Source: Xenorhabdus budapestensis (lineage in GTDB: Bacteria; Pseudomonadota; Gammaproteobacteria; Enterobacterales; Enterobacteriaceae). From it: a stretch of 64,000 bases of DNA. The number at the start of each line of letters is the position of its first letter. The stretch's first letter is position 1. Where the stretch lies: contig NZ_NIBS01000001.1 in NCBI RefSeq assembly GCF_002632465.1, positions 279,711-343,710 of the forward strand, read 5' to 3'. A program made the translations under genes and the position numbers. Under the pieces are notes generated by a model. That model did no database searches, had not been told where the DNA came from, and saw nothing but the letters and a program-made list of their open reading frames with translations. This document shows, piece by piece, positions 48,609-57,941 of this stretch.

Positions 48609-48967
48609 AAAATAACATCCCTGTTATTCCCGACGTCTTTCAAGTTGCAGCTTTTTGACTACATCTTGAAATCCACAGGGCATACCGATATCCCTTATTT
48701 ATTCTCTGATATTAATCAGAACACGGTGAATACTAAATTCCCGTTCAGCTCATTGGCAATAGGAAATCCATTAAAACAGTCATAATGAAATAAATATGCG
48801 AGCCAACTCGCAACTATACATCGGGTTTCTTTTAGTCTGAGAGATAGCTTGATCATGCAATCAGCGCTCATTTATCATGGCGATAAATCAACTTTATGAT
48901 ATAGCGTTAGGCTATATCTGAACTATCTGGAAAGGAACTATCCGGAAAAAAGAAGGAAAGAAAAAAT
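48609..48967. other. Gap upstream of rsmE
   Basis: This 359-bp gap holds the dispersed repeat at 48627-48684. Just before rsmE, GAACTATCTGGAAA (48920-48933) and GAACTATCCGGAAA (48935-48948) form a 15-bp tandem duplication, followed by the GAAGGAAAG ribosome site. No gene is seen. Confidence 0.6.
48627..48684. repeat. Full copy of a dispersed intergenic repeat
   Basis: The left half TTCCCGACGTCTTTCAAG and right half TCTTGAAATCCACAGGGCAT flank a middle TTGCAGCTTTTTGACTACA. The halves recur without the middle at 31569-31609, and the left half recurs inverted at 17299-17323. Such elements near CTTTCAAGTTGCAGC are common in this bacterial group as far as I recall. Confidence 0.65.
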
Positions 48968-49699
48968 ATGCGAATTCCCCGCATCTATCATCCTGAGTCA
49001 CTCATTGTAGGAACCGTAATCAACCTGAGTGATGATGCTACCAATCATGTTGGCCGTGTGCTCAGAATGAATAGTGGACAACAATTGCAACTCTTTGATG
49101 GTAGCAATCAGATTTTTGATACAGAAATTACTGAAGCCAGTAAAAAAGCAGTCAAAGTGCGCATCCTTGCAGGCAAATTGTCTAACTGCGAATCACCATT
49201 GGATCTGCATCTGGGGCAAGTCATGTCCCGTGGTGAAAAAATGGAATTCACAATTCAAAAATCCGTTGAATTAGGCGTTAATACTATTACGCCATTACTT
49301 TCTGAACGCTGTGGTGTGAAACTGGATGCAGAAAGGCTGGAAAAAAAATTACAGCAATGGAGAAAAATCGTAATTTCTGCCTGTGAGCAATGCGGACGCA
49401 ATCAGATCCCTGAGATCCGTCCGGTTATGTCACTCGAAGCATGGTGTACAGAAAACGATAGCAGCCTAAAATTAAATTTACATCCCCGTGCCAGCCAAAG
49501 TATCAATACACTGCCATTACCAGTGAAAAAAGTTCGTCTGTTGATTGGCCCAGAAGGGGGATTATCCGCCGAAGAAATAGAAATGACGGCAAATCACCAA
49601 TTTACTGATATCCTGTTAGGCCCTCGCGTCCTGCGGACAGAGACGACGGCACTCACTGCAATTACAGCATTACAAGTGCGTTTTGGTGATCTGGGTTAA
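48968..49699 (+). CDS. rsmE: 16S rRNA m3U1498 methyltransferase RsmE
   Basis: RsmE methylates U1498 of 16S rRNA with SAM. It has 243 residues, equal to E. coli. It begins [12 protein letters not shown], has the amino PUA-like region ([19 protein letters not shown]) and the SPOUT-knot signature [16 protein letters not shown] followed by [16 protein letters not shown]. It is the first gene of an rsmE-gshB-yqgE-ruvX run and lies 9 bp before gshB. Confidence 0.97.
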   Translation: MRIPRIYHPESLIVGTVINLSDDATNHVGRVLRMNSGQQLQLFDGSNQIFDTEITEASKKAVKVRILAGKLSNCESPLDLHLGQVMSRGEKMEFTIQKSVELGVNTITPLLSERCGVKLDAERLEKKLQQWRKIVISACEQCGRNQIPEIRPVMSLEAWCTENDSSLKLNLHPRASQSINTLPLPVKKVRLLIGPEGGLSAEEIEMTANHQFTDILLGPRVLRTETTALTAITALQVRFGDLG

Positions 49700-49708
49700 G
49701 GAGAAAGA

Positions 49709-50668
49709 ATGATCAAGCTCGGTATAGTGATGGATCCAATCTCATCCATCAAAATTAAGAAAGACACTAGTTTTGCCATGCTGCTGGAAGCACAGAAACG
49801 CGGATGGGAAATCCATTACATGGAGATGAATGACCTCTATCTGCATCAGGGAGAAGGTCGTGCACGAACCCGTTTACTTACAGTGGAGGAGAACCCTCAA
49901 CAGTGGTATCAGTTTGGCAGCGAACAGGATATTGCCCTTGATACACTGCATGTTATCCTGATGCGCAAAGACCCTCCTTTTGATACTGAATATATTTACG
50001 CTACTTATATTCTGGAAAGAGCTGAAGCCAAAGGCAGCCTGATCGTCAACAAACCACAGAGCCTGCGTGACTGTAATGAAAAACTGTTTACCGCATGGTT
50101 CCCCGAATTGACACCAGATACTCTGGTAACACGCAACGCAAAAACTCTGCGTGAATTTCACCAAAAACATGGTGATGTTATCTTTAAACCACTAGATGGT
50201 ATGGGCGGCGCTTCCATTTTCCGCCTGAAGCAAGATGATCCGAATATCGGTGTGATTATTGAAACCCTGACCGAACATGGTAGTCGCTTCTGTATGGCAC
50301 AAAATTTTCTGCCAGCCATTAAGGATGGAGATAAACGTGTACTGGTTGTTGATGGCGAGCCAGTGCCTTACTGCTTGGCTCGTATCCCAGCCCAGGGTGA
50401 AACCCGTGGTAACCTTGCAGCAGGCGGGCGTGGAGAAGCTCGTCCACTGTCAGAAAGTGACTGGGCTATCGCACGCGCAGTCGCTCCTGTCTTAAAAGCG
50501 AAAGGTTTAATTTTCGTTGGGCTTGATATCATTGGTGACCGTTTAACTGAAATCAACGTTACCAGCCCAACTTGTGTACGTGAAATAGAAGCCGCTTTTC
50601 CTGAAATCTCCATTACAGGCATGTTAATGGATTCGATTGAAAAACGATTGGAAAAACAGACAGTATAA
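49709..50668 (+). CDS. gshB: Glutathione synthetase GshB
   Basis: GshB adds glycine to gamma-glutamylcysteine in an ATP-grasp reaction. The 319-residue protein (E. coli 316) begins MIKLGIVMDPISSIKIKKDTS. The ATP-grasp loop is VIFKPLDGMGGASIFRL near residue 160, with GNLAAGGRGEARPL near residue 230 and NVTSPTCVREIE near residue 282. A GGAGAAAG ribosome site is present. Confidence 0.97.
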   Translation: MIKLGIVMDPISSIKIKKDTSFAMLLEAQKRGWEIHYMEMNDLYLHQGEGRARTRLLTVEENPQQWYQFGSEQDIALDTLHVILMRKDPPFDTEYIYATYILERAEAKGSLIVNKPQSLRDCNEKLFTAWFPELTPDTLVTRNAKTLREFHQKHGDVIFKPLDGMGGASIFRLKQDDPNIGVIIETLTEHGSRFCMAQNFLPAIKDGDKRVLVVDGEPVPYCLARIPAQGETRGNLAAGGRGEARPLSESDWAIARAVAPVLKAKGLIFVGLDIIGDRLTEINVTSPTCVREIEAAFPEISITGMLMDSIEKRLEKQTV

Positions 50669-50778
50669 TAGGTTAGACAGCTTCCATTGCCTGACAGCAT
50701 TTGCCATTTATCATGTGAGCCCACATACTGTGTGGGCCAACCCATTCGTACATTGTAAAAATAACTATCAGAAAGCAC

Positions 50779-51342
50779 ATGAATCTACAGCATCATTTTC
50801 TCATCGCTATGCCTTCGCTCACAGATCCTTATTTCAATCGTTCTGTAGTTTATATCTGCGAACATGATCAAAACGGGGCAATGGGGTTAATTATTAATAA
50901 ACCGATAGCTCAGATTTCTATTCAAGGGATCTTGAAGAAGTTGGGTATCGCCCCCGAAGACAGAGACGATAATATCAATCTGAATAAGCCTGTAATGGCT
51001 GGCGGCCCACTGTCTGAAGAGCATGGTTTTATTTTACACACACCACAACCCGGCTTCAGTTCCAGCATCCAAATCTCTAATGAAACGATGGTTACCACTT
51101 CCAAAGATATGTTGGAAGCACTAGGTACACCACGCCAACCGAAAAATGTTTTAATGACTCTTGGATACTCAAGTTGGGAAAAAGGCCAACTGGAAAAAGA
51201 AATTATGGAAAATAGCTGGCTTACCGTCAGTGCAGAAGCCTCCATTATTTTCAATACCCCTGTTACCGACCGCTGGCGTGAAGCCGCATCCTTATTGGGA
51301 ATTAAGATCCACAATCTCGCATTACAAGCAGGACATGCCTGA
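50779..51342 (+). CDS. yqgE: UPF0301/DUF179 protein YqgE
   Basis: YqgE is a conserved cytosolic protein of unknown biochemical role, nearly always beside ruvX. It has 187 residues, as in E. coli. It starts [29 protein letters not shown] and has the family motif [11 protein letters not shown] and [14 protein letters not shown]. Its stop overlaps the ruvX start (TGATG), indicating coupled translation. Confidence 0.95.
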   Translation: MNLQHHFLIAMPSLTDPYFNRSVVYICEHDQNGAMGLIINKPIAQISIQGILKKLGIAPEDRDDNINLNKPVMAGGPLSEEHGFILHTPQPGFSSSIQISNETMVTTSKDMLEALGTPRQPKNVLMTLGYSSWEKGQLEKEIMENSWLTVSAEASIIFNTPVTDRWREAASLLGIKIHNLALQAGHA

Positions 51343-51764
51343 TGAAAAATCGCACAGTGATTGCATTCGATTTTGGTACTCGTAGTATTGGTGCAGCTAT
51401 CGGGCAGGAAATAACCAGCACAGCCAGAGCATTAGATTCTTTCAAAGCAAAAGAAGGTTCTCCCAATTGGGATATGATTGAAAAGCTCCTCAAAGAGTGG
51501 CAACCCGATTTGGTCATTGTTGGCCTGCCACTCAATATGGATGGTACAGAGCAACTGGTTACAGCACAGGCACGCAAATTTGCTAACCGTTTACACGGTC
51601 GTTTTGGCATCCAGGTTGAGCTACACGATGAACGCCTAACCACGGTAGAAGCACGATCTCACCTGTTTGATCATGGTGGATATCGCGCTCTTGATAAAGG
51701 CAAAGTTGATTCCGCTTCTGCTGTCGTCATTCTGGAAAGCTGGTTTGAGCGACAGTATTCATAG
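51342..51764 (+). CDS. ruvX: Pre-16S rRNA nuclease YqgF/RuvX
   Basis: YqgF is an RNase H-fold nuclease implicated in 16S rRNA 5' maturation and anti-termination. The 140-residue protein has the first catalytic aspartate in [15 protein letters not shown] (Asp10), the [12 protein letters not shown] motif and the [12 protein letters not shown] block. The terminal [14 protein letters not shown] holds another acidic residue. It overlaps yqgE by one base. Confidence 0.96.
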   Translation: MKNRTVIAFDFGTRSIGAAIGQEITSTARALDSFKAKEGSPNWDMIEKLLKEWQPDLVIVGLPLNMDGTEQLVTAQARKFANRLHGRFGIQVELHDERLTTVEARSHLFDHGGYRALDKGKVDSASAVVILESWFERQYS

Positions 51765-51794
51765 CCAAAAACAGCGATCACTGTGAATTCTGGT

Positions 51795-51815
51795 CATGAT
51801 GAATTTTCCATCATG
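51795..51815. other. Hairpin between convergent ruvX and pilT
   Basis: CATGATG/CATCATG form a 7-bp stem with a 7-nt loop. No T-run follows on either strand, so a terminator role is uncertain. Confidence 0.4.
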
Positions 51816-51818
51816 CCA

Positions 51819-52835
51819 TTATTCCACTAGCAACCCCGACGATTTGCGCTGTTGGCGGCTTTGCTCGTAAGTTTGCATACCGCAGGCAGATCCTGTCTGC
51901 ATTAATGTTGCTATCTGGTGATTTTTTCCTTCCCTGATCAAATGGCTGACTGCCTGGTTGACGACTAGAACTTCATAAATAGCCACCCTGCCTCCGTTTT
52001 TAGCAGGAAGCAATTGTTGGGCAATGACCGCCTTTAAACTACCCGCCAGTTGACTGCATATCCATCCCTTTTCGTCAGCAGAAAAAACATCCACCAGACG
52101 ATCTATGGCCTGAATTGCCCCACGAGTATGTAGTGTTGACAGAACCAAGTGTCCGGTTTCAGCGGCTGTCAATGCTAATCGGATCGTTTCCTTATCGCGC
52201 AATTCCCCTAGCAAGATCACATCAGGATCTTGCCGTAATGCCCCTTTTAATGCAGTTTGATAATCCGGCACATCTTTCCCGATTTGCCTTTGCTGTATTA
52301 AACAGTTTCGGCTGCGGTGTACAAATTCTATCGGATCTTCCAACGTGACAATGTGTTTTCTGACGTGATTGTTGAGAGCATTAATCATCGCTGACAATGT
52401 CGTCGATTTACCGCTTCCGGTTGCTCCTGTCACTAATATCAAGCCATTTTCTGTCAGATTGTTTTCTTCCTGTATAATAAGGCGTTGGATAACCTCTGGA
52501 GCATATAGTTGTTCCAACGTCGGGCACTTATCAGGAATTAACCGTAGCACCAATGAAATATGATCTTGTTGATAGAATAGATTTCCCCTTAGCCGCCGTT
52601 TATCCGACATTTCTAAGACAAGATCGACATGCCCGACTATCTGTAACTGTTGCTGCTGTTCTTCGGACAATACTGCTTTGCTCCATGCCATGATGAAGTT
52701 ACCATCAATTTCTGATAGTTGTGTTTGTGGATACAACATATCATTGATGCGCAAAATTGGTACTTGCCCGACACAAAGATGCAGATCGGAAGCATTATGC
52801 TTTACACTAAGGGCCACTAATTTTTCCATATTCAT
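51819..52835 (-). CDS. pilT: PilT/YggR-family secretion ATPase
   Basis: This is a hexameric motor ATPase related to the type IV pilus retraction motor. The 338-residue protein has the PilT amino-terminal PAS-like domain (NASDLHLCVGQVPILRIND). It also has Walker A GATGSGKST near residue 136, the Asp box LEDPIEFVH near residue 163, Walker B DPDVILLGELRD near residue 205 and the His box ETGHLVLSTLHT. In enterics this gene (yggR) stands alone here without pilus genes. Its start is only 22 bp from the divergent yggS. Confidence 0.92.
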   Translation of the reverse strand: MNMEKLVALSVKHNASDLHLCVGQVPILRINDMLYPQTQLSEIDGNFIMAWSKAVLSEEQQQQLQIVGHVDLVLEMSDKRRLRGNLFYQQDHISLVLRLIPDKCPTLEQLYAPEVIQRLIIQEENNLTENGLILVTGATGSGKSTTLSAMINALNNHVRKHIVTLEDPIEFVHRSRNCLIQQRQIGKDVPDYQTALKGALRQDPDVILLGELRDKETIRLALTAAETGHLVLSTLHTRGAIQAIDRLVDVFSADEKGWICSQLAGSLKAVIAQQLLPAKNGGRVAIYEVLVVNQAVSHLIREGKNHQIATLMQTGSACGMQTYEQSRQQRKSSGLLVE

Positions 52836-52857
52836 TTTTTAATCTCCTGAGTTTCTT

Positions 52858-53574
52858 ATGCACAATATCGAACAAAATCTTCACGATGTCAGGAACCACA
52901 TCATCCTTGCGGCTCAAAAATGCGGACGCTCTCCAGAAGAAATTACGTTACTTGCAGTCAGTAAAACCAAACCTGTGGAAGCTATCGCAAAAGCTATAGC
53001 TACAGGCCAACGGGAATTTGGTGAGAATTACGTTCAGGAAGGTATTGAAAAAATTCAACAGCTTGCTAACCACGACGATTTAGTGTGGCACTTTATCGGC
53101 CCTTTGCAGTCTAATAAAAGCCGTCTGGTAGCCGAACATTTTGACTGGTGTCATACCATTGACCGTTTGAAAATCGCCCAGCGCTTGAGCGAACAACGAC
53201 CTAAAAGCATGGCCCCACTGAATGTCCTGATCCAAATTAATATCAGTGGGGAAAGCAGTAAATCAGGTATTCTTTTGGAAGAACTGGAGGAACTGGCAGC
53301 AATTATCAACTCCCTGCCTAATCTGGTATTGCGTGGTTTGATGGCTATCCCTGCACCAGAAAGTGATTCTGAACGACAAACAGACGTTTTTCGCCAAATG
53401 GAACAAGCGTTTATTAAATTAAAGGCACAATATCCACAAATAGATACACTTTCTATGGGAATGACTGATGATATGGCAGCAGCTATAGCTTGTGGCTCAA
53501 CTTTAGTACGCATTGGAACAGCAATTTTCGGTGCCCGCCAATATAGCTCTGCCAAATTAACTGAACAAAATTAA
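52858..53574 (+). CDS. yggS: PLP homeostasis protein YggS
   Basis: YggS (PLPBP family) binds PLP and keeps free PLP and amino-acid pools in balance; it has no known catalysis. The 238-residue TIM-barrel has Lys36 in AVSKTKP as the PLP-binding lysine and the signature FGENYVQEG. The carboxyl LSMGMTDDMAAAIACGSTLVRIGTAIFG is the phosphate site. It heads a yggS-proC-yggT-rdgB-hemW run. Confidence 0.96.
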   Translation: MHNIEQNLHDVRNHIILAAQKCGRSPEEITLLAVSKTKPVEAIAKAIATGQREFGENYVQEGIEKIQQLANHDDLVWHFIGPLQSNKSRLVAEHFDWCHTIDRLKIAQRLSEQRPKSMAPLNVLIQINISGESSKSGILLEELEELAAIINSLPNLVLRGLMAIPAPESDSERQTDVFRQMEQAFIKLKAQYPQIDTLSMGMTDDMAAAIACGSTLVRIGTAIFGARQYSSAKLTEQN

Positions 53575-53601
53575 CCAGATAATATTCGAGGCAATTTCTT
53601 C

Positions 53602-54423
53602 ATGGAAAATAAAAAAATCACCTTTATCGGCGCTGGAAATATGGCTCATGCCATCATCGCCAGATTGGTCAAAAAAGGTTATCCTGCCGAACTTATCACT
53701 GTCTGCTCACCAAGTACGACTCGCCGTGATGTTTTGGTTGAAAAGTATGGCATTAACAGCCAAAGTGATAATATTCGCTATGCCCAAGAGGCAGATGTTA
53801 TTGTGTTAGCAGTTAAGCCTCAAATGATGAAAGAAGTTTGTGGCCCCTTGCGTTCACAGGTAAATCTCGACCAAAAACTCGTTCTTTCCATTGCTGCCGG
53901 TATTCCTGTTTCCCGCTTTTACTCATTTCTGCAAGATAATCTCAATATTATCCGTATTATGCCAAATACCCCTGCTCTGATTGGACAAGGGATCAGCGGA
54001 ATGTTCGCTCCTGAACAGGTCAGCGAGTCTGATCGCCAATTTGCTGAATCATTGATGAATAGTGTCGGTAAAGTCTGCTGGGTGGAGGATGAGGATCGTA
54101 TCAACAGTATTATTGCGGTTGCAGGAAGTGCCCCGGCTTATTTCTTCCTGTTTATGGAATCGATGCAACAGGAAGCTGAACGTCTGGGCTTCGACAGCCA
54201 GACAGCCAGAGAACTTGTCCTGCAAACGGCCATTGGTTCAGCTAAACTTGCTGAATCACAAGCAGAACTTCCTTTTTCTCTCCTGCGCGAACAGGTAACA
54301 TCTAAAGGGGGAACAACCGCCGAAGCATTACGTATTTTTTACGAAGGCGATCTGCCGGAAATTGTATCCCAAGCCATGCAGGGAGCAATCCGCCGGGCAC
54401 AAAAAATGGAAAAATTATTTTAA
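53602..54423 (+). CDS. proC: Pyrroline-5-carboxylate reductase ProC
   Basis: ProC reduces pyrroline-5-carboxylate to proline with NAD(P)H, completing the pathway begun by proBA at 13-15 kb. The 273-residue protein has the dinucleotide fold ITFIGAGNMAHAIIARLV, the IMPNTPALIGQGISGMF motif and the carboxyl signature LREQVTSKGGTTAEALRIF. It lies 27 bp after yggS, as in Yersinia-like genomes but not in E. coli. Confidence 0.97.
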   Translation: MENKKITFIGAGNMAHAIIARLVKKGYPAELITVCSPSTTRRDVLVEKYGINSQSDNIRYAQEADVIVLAVKPQMMKEVCGPLRSQVNLDQKLVLSIAAGIPVSRFYSFLQDNLNIIRIMPNTPALIGQGISGMFAPEQVSESDRQFAESLMNSVGKVCWVEDEDRINSIIAVAGSAPAYFFLFMESMQQEAERLGFDSQTARELVLQTAIGSAKLAESQAELPFSLLREQVTSKGGTTAEALRIFYEGDLPEIVSQAMQGAIRRAQKMEKLF

Positions 54424-54456
54424 ATCAATCAAATATAATTTAATCAGGGCTGTTAC

Positions 54457-55020
54457 ATGCAATTCTTAAACTTTCTCCTTTTTACGGTTCTGGACTTATA
54501 TATCGCAGTTTTACTGCTTCGGGTCTGGATGCAATGGGCGCGTTGCGATTTTTATAATCCATTCTCACAATTTATCGTCAAAATCACCCAATTTGTGGTA
54601 CGCCCATTGCGTAGAGTCATCCCCGCTATTGGTCCCATTGATACAGCATCAGTTGTTTTAGCTTACTTGCTTGTCCTTATCAAAATGTTACTACCTTTCT
54701 GGTTAGCAGCAGGACAATTCTTACTGCCTTCTGCCATGATATTCCTGATCGGGCTAATCGAACTGCTTACCGCTGCCGGAAAATTGGTATTTTGGCTTGT
54801 CATCGTCCGTGCATTATTGAGTTGGATCAGCCAGGGACGTAATCCTGTTGATTATGTTCTGTTCCAACTGACAGAACCACTGATGGCGCCGATCCGTCGA
54901 ATTATCCCTGCAATGGGAGGGATCGATTTCTCAGCCATGATTGTTATATTGATCCTGTATGCGCTAAATGCTCTCCGATATGATGTTTTGGCGTGGTTAG
55001 TTCCGACCTTAATTGGTTAA
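54457..55020 (+). CDS. yggT: YggT-family inner-membrane protein
   Basis: YggT is a conserved membrane protein with two YGGT repeats, of uncertain role (osmotic tolerance has been suggested). The 187-residue protein has about four to five hydrophobic segments. The repeat signature appears twice: VRPLRRVIPAIGPIDTASVVL near residue 48 and APIRRIIPAMGGIDFSAMIV near residue 147. yggU (DUF167), usually next, is absent; rdgB follows after 28 bp. Confidence 0.95.
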   Translation: MQFLNFLLFTVLDLYIAVLLLRVWMQWARCDFYNPFSQFIVKITQFVVRPLRRVIPAIGPIDTASVVLAYLLVLIKMLLPFWLAAGQFLLPSAMIFLIGLIELLTAAGKLVFWLVIVRALLSWISQGRNPVDYVLFQLTEPLMAPIRRIIPAMGGIDFSAMIVILILYALNALRYDVLAWLVPTLIG

Positions 55021-55048
55021 TAAATAATAAGTTAATTGGATAATAACA

Positions 55049-55642
55049 ATGCAGAAAGTTGTTCTCGCAACGGGAAATGCTGGCAAAGTACGTGAACTGG
55101 CCGATTTGCTGGCTGACTTTGGTTTAGCTATCGTAGCCCAAACTGAATTGGACGTGGACTCGGCGGATGAAACAGGTCTGACCTTTATTGAAAATGCTAT
55201 CATCAAAGCTCGCCATGCCGCGGCTGTCACAGGTTTACCCGCTATTGCTGACGATTCAGGGCTATCAGTCAATGCGTTAGATGGTGCTCCGGGCATCTAC
55301 TCGGCCCGTTATGCGGGAACAGATGCTTCCGATCAAGATAATCTGGAAAAATTGCTAGAAGCTATGCGCGATGTTCCTGATGAACAACGCCAAGCACAAT
55401 TTAATTGTGTTCTGGTCTATTTACGTCATGCAGAAGATCCAACACCCCTGGTTTTCCACGGTCGCTGGTCTGGTGTTATCACCCAGGAGCCTGCTGGAAG
55501 TGGTGGTTTTGGTTATGATCCCATTTTTTATGTACCAGAATTTGGCTGTACAGCAGCAGAGCTGAGTCGTGAGCAAAAAAATGCTGTTTCACATCGTGGG
55601 CAAGCCTTAAAAATGCTGTTGGAAGCTATGCGTAATGCTTAA
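55049..55642 (+). CDS. rdgB: dITP/XTP pyrophosphatase RdgB
   Basis: RdgB hydrolyses non-canonical purine nucleotides (dITP, XTP) to prevent their incorporation into DNA. The 197-residue protein (E. coli 197) starts with the Ham1 motif [18 protein letters not shown] and has [25 protein letters not shown] and the GGFGYDPIF loop. Its stop overlaps the hemW start by 8 bp. Confidence 0.97.
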   Translation: MQKVVLATGNAGKVRELADLLADFGLAIVAQTELDVDSADETGLTFIENAIIKARHAAAVTGLPAIADDSGLSVNALDGAPGIYSARYAGTDASDQDNLEKLLEAMRDVPDEQRQAQFNCVLVYLRHAEDPTPLVFHGRWSGVITQEPAGSGGFGYDPIFYVPEFGCTAAELSREQKNAVSHRGQALKMLLEAMRNA

Positions 55643-56765
55643 ATTACCACCACTTAGTCTCTATATTCATATTCCCTGGTGTGTACAGAAGTGCCCTTAT
55701 TGTGATTTCAATTCACATGCGTTAAAGGGGGATGTACCACATCAGGAATATGTCGAACATCTACTGGCTGATTTACGTAATGACCTGCCGATGGTTGATG
55801 GTCGTGAGATATCGACGATATTTATCGGCGGTGGTACACCCAGCTTACTAAGCGCTGTAGGGATGCAACGATTGCTTGATGGAGTCAGAGATTCACTGCC
55901 ACTTTCCCCACAAGCAGAAATTACAATGGAAGCTAATCCGGGAACCGTTGAAGCTGATCGTTTCAGTGCCTATCAACAAGCGGGTATTAACCGGATTTCA
56001 ATAGGGGTACAGAGCTTTGGCTCTGATAAACTGATCCGTTTAGGACGTATCCACGGCCCGGAAGAAGCTAAACGGGCGGCACGATTAGCGGATGGGCTTG
56101 GATTACGTAGTTTCAATCTGGACTTGATGCACGGTTTGCCTAACCAGACATTGGATGAAGCGCTGAACGATTTGTGCCAGGCCATTGAACTTTCTCCCCC
56201 CCATCTGTCCTGGTATCAGTTGACGATTGAACCCAATACCAGTTTCGGTTCCCGCCCACCAATTTTGCCAGATGATGATGCACTATGGGATATCTTCTCT
56301 CAAGGTCACCAATTATTAACATCGGCAGGCTATCAGCAGTATGAAACATCAGCATATGCCAAACCCGGCTATCAATGTCAGCATAATCTCAATTACTGGC
56401 GTTTTGGCGATTACTTGGGAATTGGCTGTGGTGCGCATGGAAAGATCTCGTTTGCTGATGGGCATATCTTGCGTACAGTGAAAACCAAACATCCGCGCGG
56501 CTATATGCAGGGGCGTTATTTGGATCAACAAAATCAGGTGGATAATGAAGATCGTCCATTTGAATTTTTCATGAACCGTTTTCGTCTGCTGGAAGCAATG
56601 CCACGGCAAGATTTCAGCCATTTTACTGGATTACCAGAAAACGCTATCCGTCCACAAATTGATAAGGCGCTGGCGAAAAGCTATATCACTGAAAGCGATA
56701 CACACTGGCAAATTACTAAACACGGCAAATTATTCCTAAATTCACTGTTGGAATTGTTCCTGTAG
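55635..56765 (+). CDS. hemW: Heme chaperone HemW
   Basis: HemW is a radical-SAM-family heme chaperone, formerly annotated as coproporphyrinogen oxidase-like. The 376-residue protein has the 4Fe-4S motif CVQKCPYC near residue 16, followed by the family phenylalanine (DFNSHA), GGGTPSLL near residue 67 and the HemW-specific carboxyl domain ([14 protein letters not shown]). It ends the yggS-hemW run. Confidence 0.96.
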   Translation: MLKLPPLSLYIHIPWCVQKCPYCDFNSHALKGDVPHQEYVEHLLADLRNDLPMVDGREISTIFIGGGTPSLLSAVGMQRLLDGVRDSLPLSPQAEITMEANPGTVEADRFSAYQQAGINRISIGVQSFGSDKLIRLGRIHGPEEAKRAARLADGLGLRSFNLDLMHGLPNQTLDEALNDLCQAIELSPPHLSWYQLTIEPNTSFGSRPPILPDDDALWDIFSQGHQLLTSAGYQQYETSAYAKPGYQCQHNLNYWRFGDYLGIGCGAHGKISFADGHILRTVKTKHPRGYMQGRYLDQQNQVDNEDRPFEFFMNRFRLLEAMPRQDFSHFTGLPENAIRPQIDKALAKSYITESDTHWQITKHGKLFLNSLLELFL

Positions 56766-56790
56766 AAAACTGTTCTTGCAGAAAACCATT

Positions 56791-56836
56791 CTGGTAAAAA
56801 TAAGGCTGCACCTGAAACCAAAGGAGCAGCCTTATT
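56791..56836. terminator. Bidirectional terminator hemW / siderophore-binding gene
   Basis: An 11-bp perfect stem (AATAAGGCTGC/GCAGCCTTATT, 56799-56836) has a 16-nt loop. On the minus strand TTTTTACC follows, ending the gene at 56872. It lies 33 bp after hemW and may serve both. Confidence 0.8.
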
Positions 56837-56871
56837 TGATCATGTAAGAGAAAATAGATTAGTGTGTATAA

Positions 56872-57816
56872 TTACAACGCATCAGCAACAGCATTAACCT
56901 GACGTGTCAAACTATCTAACCCACCACCAGACAGATACCATAAATCAGATTGCAGATAGACTATTTTGCTATTTTTATAAGCATTCGTTGATTTCACCTG
57001 TTCAGTTTCAAACTGAGATTTTGTCAGTTCCCCTGCCCCAATCGCTTTACTGCGATCGATAATAAAAATCACATCAGGATTTGCCTGCGCAATCATTTCT
57101 GGTGTAACAACTCGGCTCTTATCGTTATCTGATTTAGGCGGCAATTCTGCACGTTGTGTTTTTATCACATTGTAAACAATTGCTTGATTATTCGGATATA
57201 ATTCACCAGCATTGTGCAATAAAACCAGTGCCTTACTATTTGACGATTTTGCTTTTTTCTGCGCTACCGCAATGGTTTTCTCCAAATCAGCCAAATGAGT
57301 TTTCACGGCATCCTGTTTATTAAATAATTCACCTAATAATTTAATGTTACTTTCCACGGATGGCAGGTAGTTTTTACTGTCCGTACTTAAATCTACAGTC
57401 GGTGCAATTTTTGATAAACGATCATAAAAAGATCTCTGACGCCCAGTTATAACAATCAAATCCGGTTTGATTTCAGCCATTCTTTCCAAATCCGGTGATT
57501 TCATTCCTCCGGCATCATACATATTTTCAGATATGCTACTGCGCACATACTCAGGCAAGCTTTCCTCAGGCAATGCAATAACACGTTCAGCTAACCCTAA
57601 CTTTGCCATGGAATCGTAAGTACCAAAATCAAATAAGACCACTCTTTCAGGGCTTTTTTTGACCTTAGTTTCACCGGAAAGATGTTTTATTGTGACATAC
57701 TCACCAGACTGAGCTATTACTGAATTTGGCGTAAATGTTTCGGATTGCTGGCTAAATGCGGAATGACTAGTGACAGAGAACAATGAGGCTAAAACAATTG
57801 GCAGGATCTTTTTCAT
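56872..57816 (-). CDS. Siderophore ABC transporter substrate-binding protein
   Basis: This is a periplasmic binding protein of the iron-siderophore class (YclQ/CeuE/FatB-like). The ATG at 57816 gives 314 residues with a signal peptide (MKKILPIVLASLFSVTSHSA, cleavage near residue 22) and has AGGTG seven bases upstream. The class III two-lobe fold is shown by SPERVVLFDFGTYDSMAKLG, PDLERMAEIKPDLIVITGRQ and TPEMIAQANPDVIFIIDRS. No lipobox is visible. It stands alone with no permease or ATPase gene nearby. The strong palindrome upstream suggests iron (Fur) control. Confidence 0.88.
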   Translation of the reverse strand: MKKILPIVLASLFSVTSHSAFSQQSETFTPNSVIAQSGEYVTIKHLSGETKVKKSPERVVLFDFGTYDSMAKLGLAERVIALPEESLPEYVRSSISENMYDAGGMKSPDLERMAEIKPDLIVITGRQRSFYDRLSKIAPTVDLSTDSKNYLPSVESNIKLLGELFNKQDAVKTHLADLEKTIAVAQKKAKSSNSKALVLLHNAGELYPNNQAIVYNVIKTQRAELPPKSDNDKSRVVTPEMIAQANPDVIFIIDRSKAIGAGELTKSQFETEQVKSTNAYKNSKIVYLQSDLWYLSGGGLDSLTRQVNAVADAL

Positions 57817-57886
57817 TGTGGCACCTGAATTAATCATGTGAATAAAGAAGTGATTTGCATTCTAGGGGCCAAACATAGGATGTCAA

Positions 57887-57923
57887 TCAAATAAGAATCA
57901 ATTTCATATTGATTCTTATTTGA
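57887..57923. promoter_or_regulatory. 37-bp perfect palindrome, Fur-like operator or terminator
   Basis: TCAAATAAGAATCAAT and ATTGATTCTTATTTGA form a perfect 16-bp inverted repeat around TTCAT. It lies 71-107 bp upstream of the siderophore-binding gene and 19 bp after the yggN stop. The AT-rich, GAATCAAT-containing arms resemble overlapping Fur hexamers. A second role as the yggN transcript end is possible. Confidence 0.6.
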
Positions 57924-57941
57924 TATAGAGCGTATTGTGAT

